This document shows positions 1-8,916 of a DNA stretch of 64,000 nt, one piece after another. The notes under the pieces are model-generated. The model ran no database searches. It was not told the origin of the DNA and saw only the letters and a list, made by a program, of their open reading frames with translations. A program made the position numbers and the translations under genes. Within the stretch, counting starts at the first letter, position 1, and each line of letters opens with the position of its first letter. Origin of the DNA: Chitinophaga vietnamensis (GTDB lineage Bacteria > Bacteroidota > Bacteroidia > Chitinophagales > Chitinophagaceae); assembly GCF_902167635.1 (NCBI RefSeq), contig NZ_CABHMS010000003.1, forward strand, positions 248,001 through 312,000, given 5' to 3'.

Positions 1-1
1 T

Positions 2-847
2 GGGTTGCTGAGTCAGTCCTGTACCAAAACCGGTCATTCCATAGATGCCCCGGCTTCCACTTCCATTAATGTTTTCAACGCATCTCATGTGTATGATTCC
101 ATGGCCGCAGGCACAACCAGGCCAAGACTTGTATGGATGTCGGGCTTTGATACTGCTGGTACACTATTGCGGACGCAATTTTCAGCATACGGCAATTATG
201 AAATTCCAGACGACGGGCCGCAGGAAGCCATCCGCCGGGATCGTTCTATGCGCTATTATGATTTTATAGCCGGCAGTCAGCGTGTACGCTTCGCCGATAC
301 AGCCGGCATTATTGTAGCAGATACTATGCTTGATTTTTCATCCGGCAGCTACAACAGTATTTATCTGGCAGATGATACCACCCATGTGAATGCAAGTACC
401 AGGAGTGGTTTGTTCCGCGTATTCAGCTTTCCTGAAGAGAAGACCAGTACGGCCGGAAAAGTAAGGCTGCGGTATATTGACCTAGTGCTGGATAAAGACA
501 CCCTCAATGGTTATATCTTTGCCTCGAACGGGCGTAAGTTCTCCAGCAATGCCACACCTCATGCGCTTACCTATGGCACTGCCAGCAGTTATTATGACCT
601 GGATACCGCCGGGCTGGTGATAAACGGAGAAATGCGGTTGCGGATATTCCCGAAAGCAGATACAACAAGCGTAATAACGCAGGTGCCCATACCTGCTACG
701 CCCGGCCGCACCTATACTGTCCTGCTCTTTGGTCATGTTAATACATGGAACTGCAGATTTGCTGTGAAACAGCCGGATGGCAGTGTCATGCAAAGGCTGG
801 TGAGTTTTCCCGGCAACGTCAGGGGCTGCGTCAGAACGGTCAATTAA
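2..847 (+). CDS. Partial DUF4397-like lipoprotein (5' end cut by window)
   Basis: The reading frame is open to the left edge, so the true start lies outside the window. The first visible residues read GLLSQSCTK, which looks like the end of a lipoprotein signal with the lipobox cysteine. The rest (about 275 residues) is a mostly beta protein rich in Ser/Thr/Asp. It has two similar halves, each with short strands around phrases such as VFNAS and YTVLLFG. That pattern recalls DUF4397-type surface lipoproteins of Bacteroidota, but I see no catalytic motif. It probably sits in the outer membrane or on the cell surface. It lies inside the putative integrated element defined by the integrase to its right. 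The family assignment is tentative. Confidence 0.55.
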   Translation, partial: GLLSQSCTKTGHSIDAPASTSINVFNASHVYDSMAAGTTRPRLVWMSGFDTAGTLLRTQFSAYGNYEIPDDGPQEAIRRDRSMRYYDFIAGSQRVRFADTAGIIVADTMLDFSSGSYNSIYLADDTTHVNASTRSGLFRVFSFPEEKTSTAGKVRLRYIDLVLDKDTLNGYIFASNGRKFSSNATPHALTYGTASSYYDLDTAGLVINGEMRLRIFPKADTTSVITQVPIPATPGRTYTVLLFGHVNTWNCRFAVKQPDGSVMQRLVSFPGNVRGCVRTVN

Positions 848-857
848 CTGTTGAACG

Positions 858-1085
858 ATGATTTTAATGACACACAATTTTTCGTCCAGCGGCAATCGAC
901 GCGCTTTTTCCATTTGTTTCAAACCATATCTCAAAGTGGAGGAGGCTATGATTTATTGCAATCTGGGGCGGACACAGTTTGCAAAAAGATGTACCGAGAG
1001 TATGGTGTTCAAAACTGACGGCGGTTATTATATACGTGAGGAATTGAATAGAATGATGGCCGGCGGAAAAACAGATGCCAGATAG
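858..1085 (+). CDS. Small excisionase-like helix-turn-helix protein
   Basis: A 75-residue protein. Residues about 24-70 match the layout of MerR/excisionase-type (helix_turn_helix_17) DNA-binding domains: a YLKVEEAMIYCNLGRTQF helix-turn-helix, then a short wing (KTDGGYYIRE) and a last helix (ELNRMM). Proteins of this size beside an integrase commonly act as excisionase or recombination directionality factor. Here the integrase lies just downstream on the opposite strand, facing it. A strong terminator hairpin follows the stop codon. The first methionine may not be the real start, because the recognisable domain begins about 23 residues in. Function is inferred from fold and context only. Confidence 0.55.
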   Translation: MILMTHNFSSSGNRRAFSICFKPYLKVEEAMIYCNLGRTQFAKRCTESMVFKTDGGYYIREELNRMMAGGKTDAR

Positions 1086-1115
1086 TTTCAGGGTTTTGCA
1101 ATGTCGTTATGCGTT

Positions 1116-1170
1116 ATATCCAACACAAAGAAGAGGTGCCAGCATGTTCTTTGTGTTGGATATTTTTATT
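1116..1170 (+). terminator. Rho-independent terminator after the excisionase-like gene
   Basis: A perfect 17-bp inverted repeat (1116-1132 and 1147-1163) around a 14-base loop, followed by TTTTATT. The T-rich side supports termination on the + strand. It also separates this gene from the oppositely oriented integrase. Confidence 0.8.
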
Positions 1171-1176
1171 TGATTC

Positions 1177-2271
1177 TTATATGTTATGGGAAATATCGTC
1201 AGGACAAGGAAGAAGATTTATTGATTTCTTCGCGTCCTTGGGCCTTATTCTTTTATAATTCGCGAGCACATATTTTGGCGTCGTATGTCCCATTAGAAGT
1301 GCTACTGTTACGGCTTCCACATTTTTATCCTGTAGCAGTATGGAAAAACTCAGCCTCGCGCAGTGCCAGGTGATATGGCTTTCTATACCAGCATTCTTGC
1401 ACCACACTTCCAGCGCATAGTTGCATGCCCGAAGAGATGGTAGTCTGAAAATGGGCCCTTTTCTTTTCTCCGGGGGAAGACGCTGGTAACGTCTGGAAAG
1501 TATTTCGATGCTTACCGGGTGGAGTGTAATTGATAATGGGATGCCGGTTTTATTCTGTGTGAGTTCTCCAAATCCTTTTTCTAAAGATATAGTTTCCCAG
1601 GCAAATGGGGATACGTCGCAGAACCGGAATCCCTGGTAACAGGAGATGATGAATGCTTCACGGATATCCTCATTGAAAAGAGGTGTACGAAGCAACTTTA
1701 AATAGTCCTCTGCCTCCAGATTAGCTTTGACGCGCTTGTTCTTTTTTTCCTTTCCTTTAACATCTTCAACCGGATTATCGACGAAGTATCCTGCTTTGGT
1801 GGCAGCTTTGATCATTCTCCGAAAGGGCCTGAAATAGTTGGCCGGGCATTCTCCATTCAAGCGCTCCAATAGATACTGGCGATAGTCTTTACATAATTCC
1901 TCGGTGATCTCCTTCGGAGAGATATATTCTACTTTGATAAAGTTCTTGAAATGATATAAGCTGTAATAAAGGTGCTTATTATTATCCTTTTTGTTCTTCT
2001 TCACGTAGTCAGCATAGTAGTCCAGGAAATTTTCCTTGAACTTGTGCTTCGGGATGAACGGTGTGCCAATCGCCTGTTTCTCGAGGATCGCCTGAGACTT
2101 TTTGACTTCGAGTAACTTGAAGGTTTCAGCATTGTGCATACGCTGTTCGGCAGTCTTGGGTTTTACATAGGTAAATATTCCCGTAGATGGACGTTGACCT
2201 TTTTCCCGCCCGAGATCATAATAGTAGTAGATCTTATCACCTTTTTGATTCAATCGCTCCAGGAAGTTCAT
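1177..2271 (-). CDS. Tyrosine recombinase / phage-type integrase
   Basis: A 364-residue site-specific recombinase. The N-terminal arm-type domain (about 1-65) and SAM-like core-binding domain (about 75-165) precede the catalytic domain (about 180-345). All catalytic residues are visible: R216 (in GFRFCDV), K241 (QNKTG), H303 and R306 (WHCAR), H329 (MGH) and the nucleophile Y339 (ANYKR), so the enzyme should be active. The ATG at 2271 is preferred to an in-frame GTG at 2277. The gene sits about 390 bp from the 3' end of a tRNA-Leu gene, the classical arrangement of a tRNA-targeting integrative element of Bacteroidota. The element would extend to the left of the window. Repeated GAGTGTCA boxes between the two are candidate integrase arm sites. 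Confidence 0.93.
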   Translation of the reverse strand: MNFLERLNQKGDKIYYYYDLGREKGQRPSTGIFTYVKPKTAEQRMHNAETFKLLEVKKSQAILEKQAIGTPFIPKHKFKENFLDYYADYVKKNKKDNNKHLYYSLYHFKNFIKVEYISPKEITEELCKDYRQYLLERLNGECPANYFRPFRRMIKAATKAGYFVDNPVEDVKGKEKKNKRVKANLEAEDYLKLLRTPLFNEDIREAFIISCYQGFRFCDVSPFAWETISLEKGFGELTQNKTGIPLSITLHPVSIEILSRRYQRLPPEKRKGPIFRLPSLRACNYALEVWCKNAGIESHITWHCARLSFSILLQDKNVEAVTVALLMGHTTPKYVLANYKRIRPKDAKKSINLLPCPDDISHNI

Positions 2272-2614
2272 ACACACAAATTTTTAAGTGACAAATAGGG
2301 TGTCATCAAAACCAATGCCCGGACGCGCCTGGCTTGATTGCTCAATAAGCAGCCGCATGTAAGTGGTAAAATATGAGCAAAAGAATTTTTGCTCTTTCCT
2401 TTGTTATGACATGATGGCTGGCAGATTACGACGGTAACCCAGTGTAGCTGTTTTCTTGTGAGAAACTTGCATCCGAATTTTTCAGGCCGATCCCATGAAA
2501 TCAAGTGTGGTAAACGGTTTACACGGAATTTAGTGAGTGTCATTGTGAGTGTCAAATGAGTGTCAACAATAGTGGGAGAAAGCAGTAAAAACCGGGAAAA
2601 TTTGACACTTACCA
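2272..2614. other. Intergenic region between integrase and tRNA-Leu: candidate attachment region
   Basis: No convincing gene; a 117-codon reverse frame here has no protein-like features. The right part (2531-2610) holds three GAGTGTCA boxes in direct orientation (2535-2542, 2547-2554, 2558-2565) and one in inverse orientation (TGACACT, 2603-2609). This is consistent with arm-type integrase sites near the junction with the tRNA. The exact core att sequence cannot be set without the other end of the element. Confidence 0.5.
2535..2565 (+). repeat. Three direct GAGTGTCA repeats
   Basis: Copies start at 2535, 2547 and 2558, that is 12 and 11 bases apart, about one helical turn, so bound proteins would line up on one face. 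An inverted partial copy lies at 2603-2609. They lie between the integrase and the tRNA-Leu 3' end. Confidence 0.7.
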
Positions 2615-2617
2615 AAA

Positions 2618-2652
2618 ACAAAAAGGCTTGTAAGTTAATTACTTACAAGCCT
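2618..2652 (-). terminator. Terminator of tRNA-Leu(CAA)
   Basis: A perfect 12-bp stem (2624-2635 with 2641-2652) and 5-base loop. Read on the minus strand it is followed by a T-rich tail (CCTTTTTGTTTTTGG). It begins 6 bases after the tRNA 3' end. Confidence 0.85.
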
Positions 2653-2658
2653 ACTCAG

Positions 2659-2742
2659 TGCCCAGAACAGGAATCGAACCTGCACTCCGTTGCCGAAACA
2701 AGATTTTGAGTCTAGCGCGTCTACCAATTCCGCCATCTGGGC
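2659..2742 (-). tRNA. tRNA-Leu (anticodon CAA)
   Basis: An 84-nt class II tRNA. The acceptor stem GCCCAGA pairs with TCTGGGC, the discriminator base is A, there is a long variable arm, and the T-arm reads GGTTCGATTCC. The anticodon loop CTCAAAA gives CAA, reading UUG. The 3' CCA is not encoded. The acceptor stem and T-arm closely match the second tRNA-Leu at 38589-38672. The 3' side faces the integrase, so it is the probable integration target. Confidence 0.95.
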
Positions 2743-2783
2743 AACTCATTGATGTGAGCATCATCCGCGTCAATTGCGGGATG

Positions 2784-2814
2784 CAAATGTAGAAAATCTT
2801 TATTTAAAACCAAG
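2784..2814 (-). promoter_or_regulatory. Bacteroidota-type promoter for tRNA-Leu(CAA)
   Basis: On the minus strand a CTTG -33 box (2811-2814) is followed by exactly 19 bases and TACATTTG (2784-2791). The latter fits the TAnnTTTG -7 consensus. The box ends 41 bases before the tRNA. Confidence 0.7.
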
Positions 2815-2919
2815 AAAATATTTAATTTTTTTTGAAAGATGCCGTGTGGCCTGCATTACGGAAGAATTTCTTATCTTAATTTTCTGTAACATTGAAGAAG
2901 GTAAGAACAATCTCAATCT

Positions 2920-4698
2920 ATGAAGCGATTATTTGATTTTGCGGAAGCACAGGCCAGCAGCCGCCCCAACGGCATCATGCTGGCATCTAAAGTGAACGGT
3001 GAATGGCGTACTTTGTCCTGCGATAACGTAATGCAACAAGCCCGTAACCTGGCCGCCGGCCTCCTGGAACTGGGGATTCATAACGAAGAGCTGGTACCGG
3101 AAAAACAGGATAAGATCGTACTGGTATCACCCAACCGGCCGGAATGGATCATCACCGATCTCGCCGTACAACAAACCGGCGCCATCCTCACACCGATCTA
3201 TCCCACCATCAGCCCGGCCGAATTTGCCGCCATCCTCAACGAGGCAGAAGTGCGCATCGCCATCTTCGCCAACAAAGAGCTGTACGACCGCTTCCAGCCC
3301 GCTTTTCAGGAGATACCTACCTTGCAGCGCTTCTTCACGTTCGATGAAGTGCCCGGCATACCCGGCTGGAAAACACTACAGCCCACCGCCGCCGGCGAAG
3401 AAAAAAGAAAAGAAGTATGCAACCGCATCACCGAAGCCACCATCGCCACCATCATCTATACTTCCGGCACCACCGGCGCCCCTAAAGGCGTGATGCTGAG
3501 CCATCGTAACATCGTGAGCAATGTGCTCGACTGCATGCCCGTGTTCCATTTCGCCCGCGTAGATGACCGCGCACTGAGCTTCCTCCCGCTCAATCACATC
3601 TTCGAGAAAATGCTGTCCTATCTGTATATCCATGCCGGTATCAGCATCTACTATGCGGAAAGCATGGACACGATCGGCGACAACCTCCGGGAGGTGAAGC
3701 CCATGGTGTTCACCTGCGTGCCGCGCCTGCTCGAGAAAGTATACGAAAGGATCATGGCCAAAGGCCTGGAGCTCACAGGCATCAAGCGCGCTCTCTTCTT
3801 CTGGGCGGTGAACCTCGGCAAAGAATACGACAACATCAAGCGTGGCTCGATATTCTACCGCTGGCAGCTGGCGCTGGCGAATAAACTCATTTTTAATAAA
3901 TGGAGAGAAGCCCTGGGAGGCAGGGTAGAAGCGGTGGTGAGCGGCTCCGCAGCCCTGCAGGAAAAGCTGATCCGCATTTTCTCCGCGGCCAACGTCACCA
4001 TCATGGAAGGCTATGGCCTTACAGAAACATCACCAGTGATCTCCGTAAATCGCCTCGAAAGTGAAGGACGGCGTATCGGAACGGTAGGACCGGCCATCGA
4101 CAACGTAGAAGTGAAACTCGCGGAAGACGGCGAAATCCTTTGCCGTGGCGCTAATGTGATGGTAGGCTATTACAAGAAACCCGAGCTCACCGCAGAAGTG
4201 CTCACACCCGATGGATGGTTCCATACCGGCGATATCGGCGCCTGGATCGAGGGTCGCTTCCTCAAGATCACCGATCGCAAAAAAGAAGTGTTCAAAACCT
4301 CCGGCGGTAAATACGTAGCGCCGCAGGCCATCGAAAACAAGATGCGCGAAAGCCCCTTCATCGAACAGATGATGGTAGTAGGGCCCGGCCGCAAATTTGT
4401 GTCGGCACTGATCGTGCCCAGCTTCGCACAGATCAGGACCCGCCTGACTGCACAAGGCGTACAGCTGCCGGCAGATAATAAGGAACTGATCAAAAATCCT
4501 GCGGTGGTGCAACTCATCCAGGAGCAGGTCGATAAATACAACCCCCTGTTCGGGCATGTGGAACAAGTGAAGAAATTCACCTTGCTGCCTTCGGAATGGA
4601 CGGTGGACAATGGCATCCTCACCCCTAAATTATCTGTCAGGAGAAAAGTGATCGAGCAACAATTTGCGGAGGAGATCGAAGCCATGTATGCCGCATAA
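2920..4698 (+). CDS. fadD: Long-chain fatty-acid-CoA ligase (AMP-forming)
   Basis: A 592-residue ANL-superfamily enzyme that activates long-chain fatty acids to acyl-CoA through an acyl-AMP intermediate. Visible motifs: the P-loop-like YTSGTTGAPKG (180-190), GYGLTETSP (364-372) for adenylate binding, the HTGDIG hinge region near 437, and DRKKEVFKTSGGKYVAP near 450, which contains the C-terminal-domain lysine region. Length and motif order match the FadD15/FAA1-like subgroup found widely in Bacteroidota. It is probably cytosolic or membrane-associated. It is transcribed alone, away from the tRNA, and the next gene begins 84 bp downstream. Confidence 0.95.
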   Translation: MKRLFDFAEAQASSRPNGIMLASKVNGEWRTLSCDNVMQQARNLAAGLLELGIHNEELVPEKQDKIVLVSPNRPEWIITDLAVQQTGAILTPIYPTISPAEFAAILNEAEVRIAIFANKELYDRFQPAFQEIPTLQRFFTFDEVPGIPGWKTLQPTAAGEEKRKEVCNRITEATIATIIYTSGTTGAPKGVMLSHRNIVSNVLDCMPVFHFARVDDRALSFLPLNHIFEKMLSYLYIHAGISIYYAESMDTIGDNLREVKPMVFTCVPRLLEKVYERIMAKGLELTGIKRALFFWAVNLGKEYDNIKRGSIFYRWQLALANKLIFNKWREALGGRVEAVVSGSAALQEKLIRIFSAANVTIMEGYGLTETSPVISVNRLESEGRRIGTVGPAIDNVEVKLAEDGEILCRGANVMVGYYKKPELTAEVLTPDGWFHTGDIGAWIEGRFLKITDRKKEVFKTSGGKYVAPQAIENKMRESPFIEQMMVVGPGRKFVSALIVPSFAQIRTRLTAQGVQLPADNKELIKNPAVVQLIQEQVDKYNPLFGHVEQVKKFTLLPSEWTVDNGILTPKLSVRRKVIEQQFAEEIEAMYAA

Positions 4699-4782
4699 AT
4701 AAAGCATTTGCCGATGGTGTAGTTTTCATTAGCAGGCAATTTTTTTGCACTAGCTTGATCTCAAATTCCAGGCAAAAATTTT

Positions 4783-5985
4783 ATGGGTATCACCAGGGTA
4801 TTACGCCAGCCGGAAGCCTCTCCCAAGCTTCACGGACTGGATCATCTGCGCGCATTCGCGATCATCTTTGTTTTCATTTATCATTATGGCCGTTTGTTCG
4901 GATCGCCGGAAAGGGTAACGGCCATCGGCAAGTTCGGCTGGACGGGCGTCGACCTTTTCTTTGTGCTGAGCGGCTACCTCATTGCCTCGCAGCTCTTCGC
5001 AAGGATCGCACAAGGAAAAGGCGTAGCCCTGAAAGAATTCTTCATCAAACGTTTCTTCCGTATCCTGCCGCTGTACTGGTTTATACTCGGCCTGTACTTT
5101 CTGATACCCGCCGTACATGAGCGGGAAGGCCTGGCGCCGCTATGGAAATACCTTTTTTTCGTCCAGAACATCGGGCTTGATCTCCGCGTTCATGGCACCT
5201 TTTCGCATGCATGGTCTTTGTGCATTGAAGAACAGTTCTACCTTGTGCTGCCACTGGCGCTCACCGCTTTGCTGTATTTCAAATCGCTGCGCAAGGGCAT
5301 CTTTATTATCCTGGCGCTTTTTGTAGCAGGCTTTTTCATCCGCTCGCTGTGCTGGGACTACTATATGTACCAGAACGCGCACACCGATAGCGGCTGGGCT
5401 TATTGGTATAGCCTGGTGTATTATCCTACCTGGTGCCGCCTCGATGGCCTGCTGGCAGGTGTGTTCATCGCTGCCGCCTACCAGTTCAAACCCGCGCTGA
5501 AGGCGCGCGTGGAGCCTTATGGCAATGCCTTGCTGCTGCTATCGCTGGCAATACTTACGGGCGCTTACTTTGTTTGTGTGCAGGAGCGCTCTTACGGCGC
5601 TTCGGTATTTGGTTTTCCGCTGGTGAGCATCGGTTATGCGGTGATGCTGATGGGAGCCATCAGCCCGGCGAGCATATTATACCGTTTCCGGTCGCGGATA
5701 AGCGCCACCATTGCGGCTTTGTCGTATGGCATCTACCTGAGCCATAAAATTGTATTACATCTTACACAGGATTATTTCTCCGGATGGAATATTGATAGGA
5801 AGAGTATGTTGATGTTCGGTATCTGTTTGATCACTTCTTTTGCCGCCGCATGGGTGTTGAACAAGCTGATCGAAAAACCGTTTATGCGTGTTCGTGACCA
5901 TGTGCTGCGGAAGGGCCGCCAGGCGGCCATGGAGGTATTGCCAACAGAAAGCCCCGCGGATAACCGCAGGGCTAACATGGGCTGA
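4783..5985 (+). CDS. Acyltransferase 3 family membrane protein (OafA/NolL-like)
   Basis: A 400-residue integral membrane protein with about ten hydrophobic segments. The N-terminus carries the family signature: GLDHLRAFAIIFVFIYHYG (about 18-36), then GWTGVDLFFVLSGYLIA. A conserved Arg follows in FFIKRFFRILPLYW, and CIEEQFYLVLPL lies near residue 147. Family members move acetyl or other acyl groups onto cell-surface sugars such as O-antigen, exopolysaccharide or peptidoglycan-linked glycans. The substrate cannot be told here because no polysaccharide synthesis genes are adjacent. It converges with the haloperoxidase-like gene, with 13 bases between stop codons. Confidence 0.9.
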   Translation: MGITRVLRQPEASPKLHGLDHLRAFAIIFVFIYHYGRLFGSPERVTAIGKFGWTGVDLFFVLSGYLIASQLFARIAQGKGVALKEFFIKRFFRILPLYWFILGLYFLIPAVHEREGLAPLWKYLFFVQNIGLDLRVHGTFSHAWSLCIEEQFYLVLPLALTALLYFKSLRKGIFIILALFVAGFFIRSLCWDYYMYQNAHTDSGWAYWYSLVYYPTWCRLDGLLAGVFIAAAYQFKPALKARVEPYGNALLLLSLAILTGAYFVCVQERSYGASVFGFPLVSIGYAVMLMGAISPASILYRFRSRISATIAALSYGIYLSHKIVLHLTQDYFSGWNIDRKSMLMFGICLITSFAAAWVLNKLIEKPFMRVRDHVLRKGRQAAMEVLPTESPADNRRANMG

Positions 5986-5998
5986 AAACACGTGACAG

Positions 5999-7339
5999 CT
6001 AAAATCTTAATGATAATACTTTGATACCAATGTTGCTGCCGGTTTGCTTGCCGGTTTCGCTATCGAAATCGTAATGAATGCCGCCATACACCCTGGATAT
6101 CGCCGCTTCATCCACCATAGCACTGAAGCTGCTGAAGGAGCGGGGCGCAAAGCCGGCCGGCACTTTCTGGTAGTCGGTGAAGGAGAAGCCGTTGCCGAAG
6201 TTGGCGGCGAGTATCTGTCCTGCCGCACCGCTGAAAGTCGCGTGGCCGGAAGTATACGAAGGGAAAGGCGGCGTAACGATCAGCGGCAGCCAGCTGCTGT
6301 CGATACGGTCACGGATATACGAAACAGGACGCAGCAGGTTGTACTTGTATTTGTACTTCCAGCAGACGATGCCTGCATCATTCAGCCCGATGCCGATCTG
6401 CGCAAACAGCCTGGCTGCTTCATTCAGACTGAGGCCTTCACTCATGGCCAGTTGCGTGGCGATGGCCAGCATATGTCCCGGCGGCGTAAAGGTACCACCG
6501 CCATCGGCCCAGTACTTTGCGATAGTGACCTGCTCCGGTGTGGCCGTTTTAGAGATCTGATACACACCATAAGCAGATTGATAGAAGGCGCTGCTGGTGT
6601 CTGTAGAATAAGACGGCGGTAAAATGTTGCCGGTATCCTGCACGCAGGACCTTACCATCAGGCGGTTGTTGCCCCAGTAGGGCAGCATGGCGCGCTGAAA
6701 GGCAGGCGGGGTGGGCGTCCACAGGCCCGGACCTACCGGCGGCACATAGTCGGTAGGGAAATTGTTGAGGTAACCATCTTTACCGCCATCGCCGAGCGAC
6801 CATTGATAGATCGCTGACGCGATCTGCTGGCCGAAGCTCACCGAGCGGGCAGCTACATCGGCGGGCACGGTGGCGGCAAGGGAGTCGTGGTTGCGGACTT
6901 CCAGCTGCGCGATCAGGGTGTCATTGGCTGCACTGGCATTCGGGAACAGCTGCCGGATAATGGCGGCCATGGCGCTGTTGGCGGCAATGGCCCAGCTATA
7001 GGTTTTGCCGCGGTCCGGCGCCGGCATCTGTGAGAGGCCGTTCAACTGGCCACTCAGCGTAGGATAGCCCCAGATGCCATTTACCACTGCCTCATGCAGG
7101 GTAACGCCGGTATAGGCGATCGCACGTGCGGCCACCGGTGGCGTGAAGCCCGGCGTTTCCGTGATCAGCTTCAGTTCCAGCTGATACCAGGATACCGGCA
7201 CGCTGGCATTACCTGAGGATAAAGATTCTGTCAAAGCCCGGGATGATGGAGCTGGCTGTGGGGGCGTGTCCTGGCGTTTGCAGGCAAACAACACGCATGC
7301 AAACAGGAACAACAGGAGGAATTTTGTTGGGGTTTTCAT
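5999..7339 (-). CDS. Vanadium-dependent haloperoxidase-like / PAP2-family lipoprotein
   Basis: A 446-residue exported protein. The N-terminus (MKTPTKFLLLFLFACVLFAC) is a lipoprotein signal with its lipobox cysteine at C20. The C-terminal half has the vanadate/phosphate-binding motifs of the PAP2/vanadium haloperoxidase superfamily: LLRPVSYIRD, PSYTSGH ending at H366, and SR...GGIH ending at H422. The ATG at 7339 is preferred to the upstream GTG at 7345. Bacteroidota encode many such lipoproteins and most have no tested substrate; haloperoxidase or acid-phosphatase activity are both possible. It is transcribed divergently from the esterase gene, with about 68 bases between the start codons. 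Confidence 0.88.
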   Translation of the reverse strand: MKTPTKFLLLFLFACVLFACKRQDTPPQPAPSSRALTESLSSGNASVPVSWYQLELKLITETPGFTPPVAARAIAYTGVTLHEAVVNGIWGYPTLSGQLNGLSQMPAPDRGKTYSWAIAANSAMAAIIRQLFPNASAANDTLIAQLEVRNHDSLAATVPADVAARSVSFGQQIASAIYQWSLGDGGKDGYLNNFPTDYVPPVGPGLWTPTPPAFQRAMLPYWGNNRLMVRSCVQDTGNILPPSYSTDTSSAFYQSAYGVYQISKTATPEQVTIAKYWADGGGTFTPPGHMLAIATQLAMSEGLSLNEAARLFAQIGIGLNDAGIVCWKYKYKYNLLRPVSYIRDRIDSSWLPLIVTPPFPSYTSGHATFSGAAGQILAANFGNGFSFTDYQKVPAGFAPRSFSSFSAMVDEAAISRVYGGIHYDFDSETGKQTGSNIGIKVLSLRF

Positions 7340-7407
7340 AATCACTATTATTGGTTAACAAATATGGCCTGCAAGATAAGCACCGTCACCAGAAAAAATA
7401 TTGCAGT

Positions 7408-8916
7408 ATGAAAATTACGCCGCCGCTATTTATCTCTCTGTTGATCAGTATCTCTTTATACGCGCAGCAAAATGCGATCAGGGATTCTATCTATTCCAAT
7501 ATTTTGAAAGAAAAAAGATACATCAATGTTATAATGCCGCAGGAACCGCCACAGACGGGCGTTACGGAGCATGATGCCGTTTTCTGCCTGGATGATGTAT
7601 TTAATTTTCAGAAAACAGAAACCGCCTTTTTACAGGGGGAAGGTTTTATCCCGAAAGACCTGCTGCTGATAGGCATTCCCAATATGGAGCATGATGGCGT
7701 CTTCACGCGCGACAGAGATCTCACTCCCACTGGCAAGTTGCCCCGGAATGGCGGCGCGGATCAATTCATTTTATTTTTGAGAGAGGAGCTGCTGCCCTAT
7801 GTACATGAGCGATATCATGTGAAGATGAAAGGGAATACCCTCTGCGGAGGCTCACTGGCAGGGCTTTTTACTGTATATGCTTTCTTGAAGTCGCCCGATC
7901 TTTTTACTTCATATATTGCCGGCGATCCCAGTTTATGGTGGGATCAATTTGCTGTCAGTCAACTGGCAGCGCATTGCTTTGACAGTATCAGGAAGATGAA
8001 CAACACCCTGTTCATCACGGGCAGAGAGGGGGCGGCCTATCACTACATGGGCATCGACAGGATAGACAGCGTGCTACGCGCGAAAGCCCCGGCAGGACTG
8101 GATTGGAAGGTGATGCTGGTAGATAATGAATCACATTTCTCTACCAACTTCAAATGCTTCTGGGAAGGCATGAAGTTCTCCTACGGCGGATTCTATGCAT
8201 CTGCCGGCGGTTATAATACCTCACGCGATATTGTGATCAATCCGGACAATGGCATCATACTGCCTGGCAAACCCTTTACCATGACCTGTTACAACTTGAA
8301 CCCCGGCGCTATTCATTATGCCATTGGCGATACGTTAACAAGTACGCCGCTGGCAGGAGAGGAGACGCCCATTACGCTTAGTAACAGTGCTACCATTACT
8401 TTTACTGCCGTTGGCAAGCGCCCGGAATACCGGCGTGTATTGCAAGCCCGCTTTGAAGCCGGGACTCCCTTGCCTGCCGCGCCTAAACCTGCTGCTGTTA
8501 TAGCTGGCGGCCTGCGCTACCGCTTTTACAAAGGCGACTGGAACACGGCTACACGAAAACCGGATGATACCGGCAGGATAGACAAAGATTTCAATCCGGC
8601 CAAATTCTCCCGGGAGGCCGATTTCAGCCTGGTGGCGGAGGGCTGGCTCGAAATAACGACGCCAGGATACTATACGTTTGAGATCGGTAGCAGTAACGAC
8701 TATACGAAAGTATCTATCGGCGGCAAGCAGGTGCTGGGCCTTCATTTCAAAACCGGTACCGGCGAGCATTTCCTGCTGCCATTGGAAAAAGGTTTCTATC
8801 CCTTGCAGATCATCTATAATTATAAAAAAGGCGGCAATGATCCCCAGGCCGTCTACATCAAACCAGATGCTAAGGAAGACTACCCACTTCCATTGGAGCA
8901 TTTATATAGCAGGTGA
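7408..8916 (+). CDS. Secreted esterase (alpha/beta hydrolase) with C-terminal PA14-like domain
   Basis: A 502-residue secreted protein. The start at 7408 gives a clean signal peptide (MKITPPLFISLLISISLYAQ); longer in-frame extensions lack it. Residues about 25-260 form an esterase-D-like (COG2819) hydrolase with the nucleophile elbow CGGSLAG (S149) and a likely catalytic H243 (NESHF). A beta linker follows. The last 130 residues (WLEITTPGYYTFEIGSSND, then KVSIGGKQVLGL and YPLQIIYNYKKGG) resemble a PA14 / glycoside-binding module. Together this suggests a carbohydrate-directed esterase. It stands alone upstream of the chitinase and the true substrate is unknown. Confidence 0.8.
   Translation: MKITPPLFISLLISISLYAQQNAIRDSIYSNILKEKRYINVIMPQEPPQTGVTEHDAVFCLDDVFNFQKTETAFLQGEGFIPKDLLLIGIPNMEHDGVFTRDRDLTPTGKLPRNGGADQFILFLREELLPYVHERYHVKMKGNTLCGGSLAGLFTVYAFLKSPDLFTSYIAGDPSLWWDQFAVSQLAAHCFDSIRKMNNTLFITGREGAAYHYMGIDRIDSVLRAKAPAGLDWKVMLVDNESHFSTNFKCFWEGMKFSYGGFYASAGGYNTSRDIVINPDNGIILPGKPFTMTCYNLNPGAIHYAIGDTLTSTPLAGEETPITLSNSATITFTAVGKRPEYRRVLQARFEAGTPLPAAPKPAAVIAGGLRYRFYKGDWNTATRKPDDTGRIDKDFNPAKFSREADFSLVAEGWLEITTPGYYTFEIGSSNDYTKVSIGGKQVLGLHFKTGTGEHFLLPLEKGFYPLQIIYNYKKGGNDPQAVYIKPDAKEDYPLPLEHLYSR

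Noticed and set aside
2268-2621. 117-codon reverse frame between integrase and tRNA-Leu
   Set aside because: No recognisable domain, odd composition, and it runs over the repeat boxes and the tRNA terminator region; better explained as non-coding attachment DNA.
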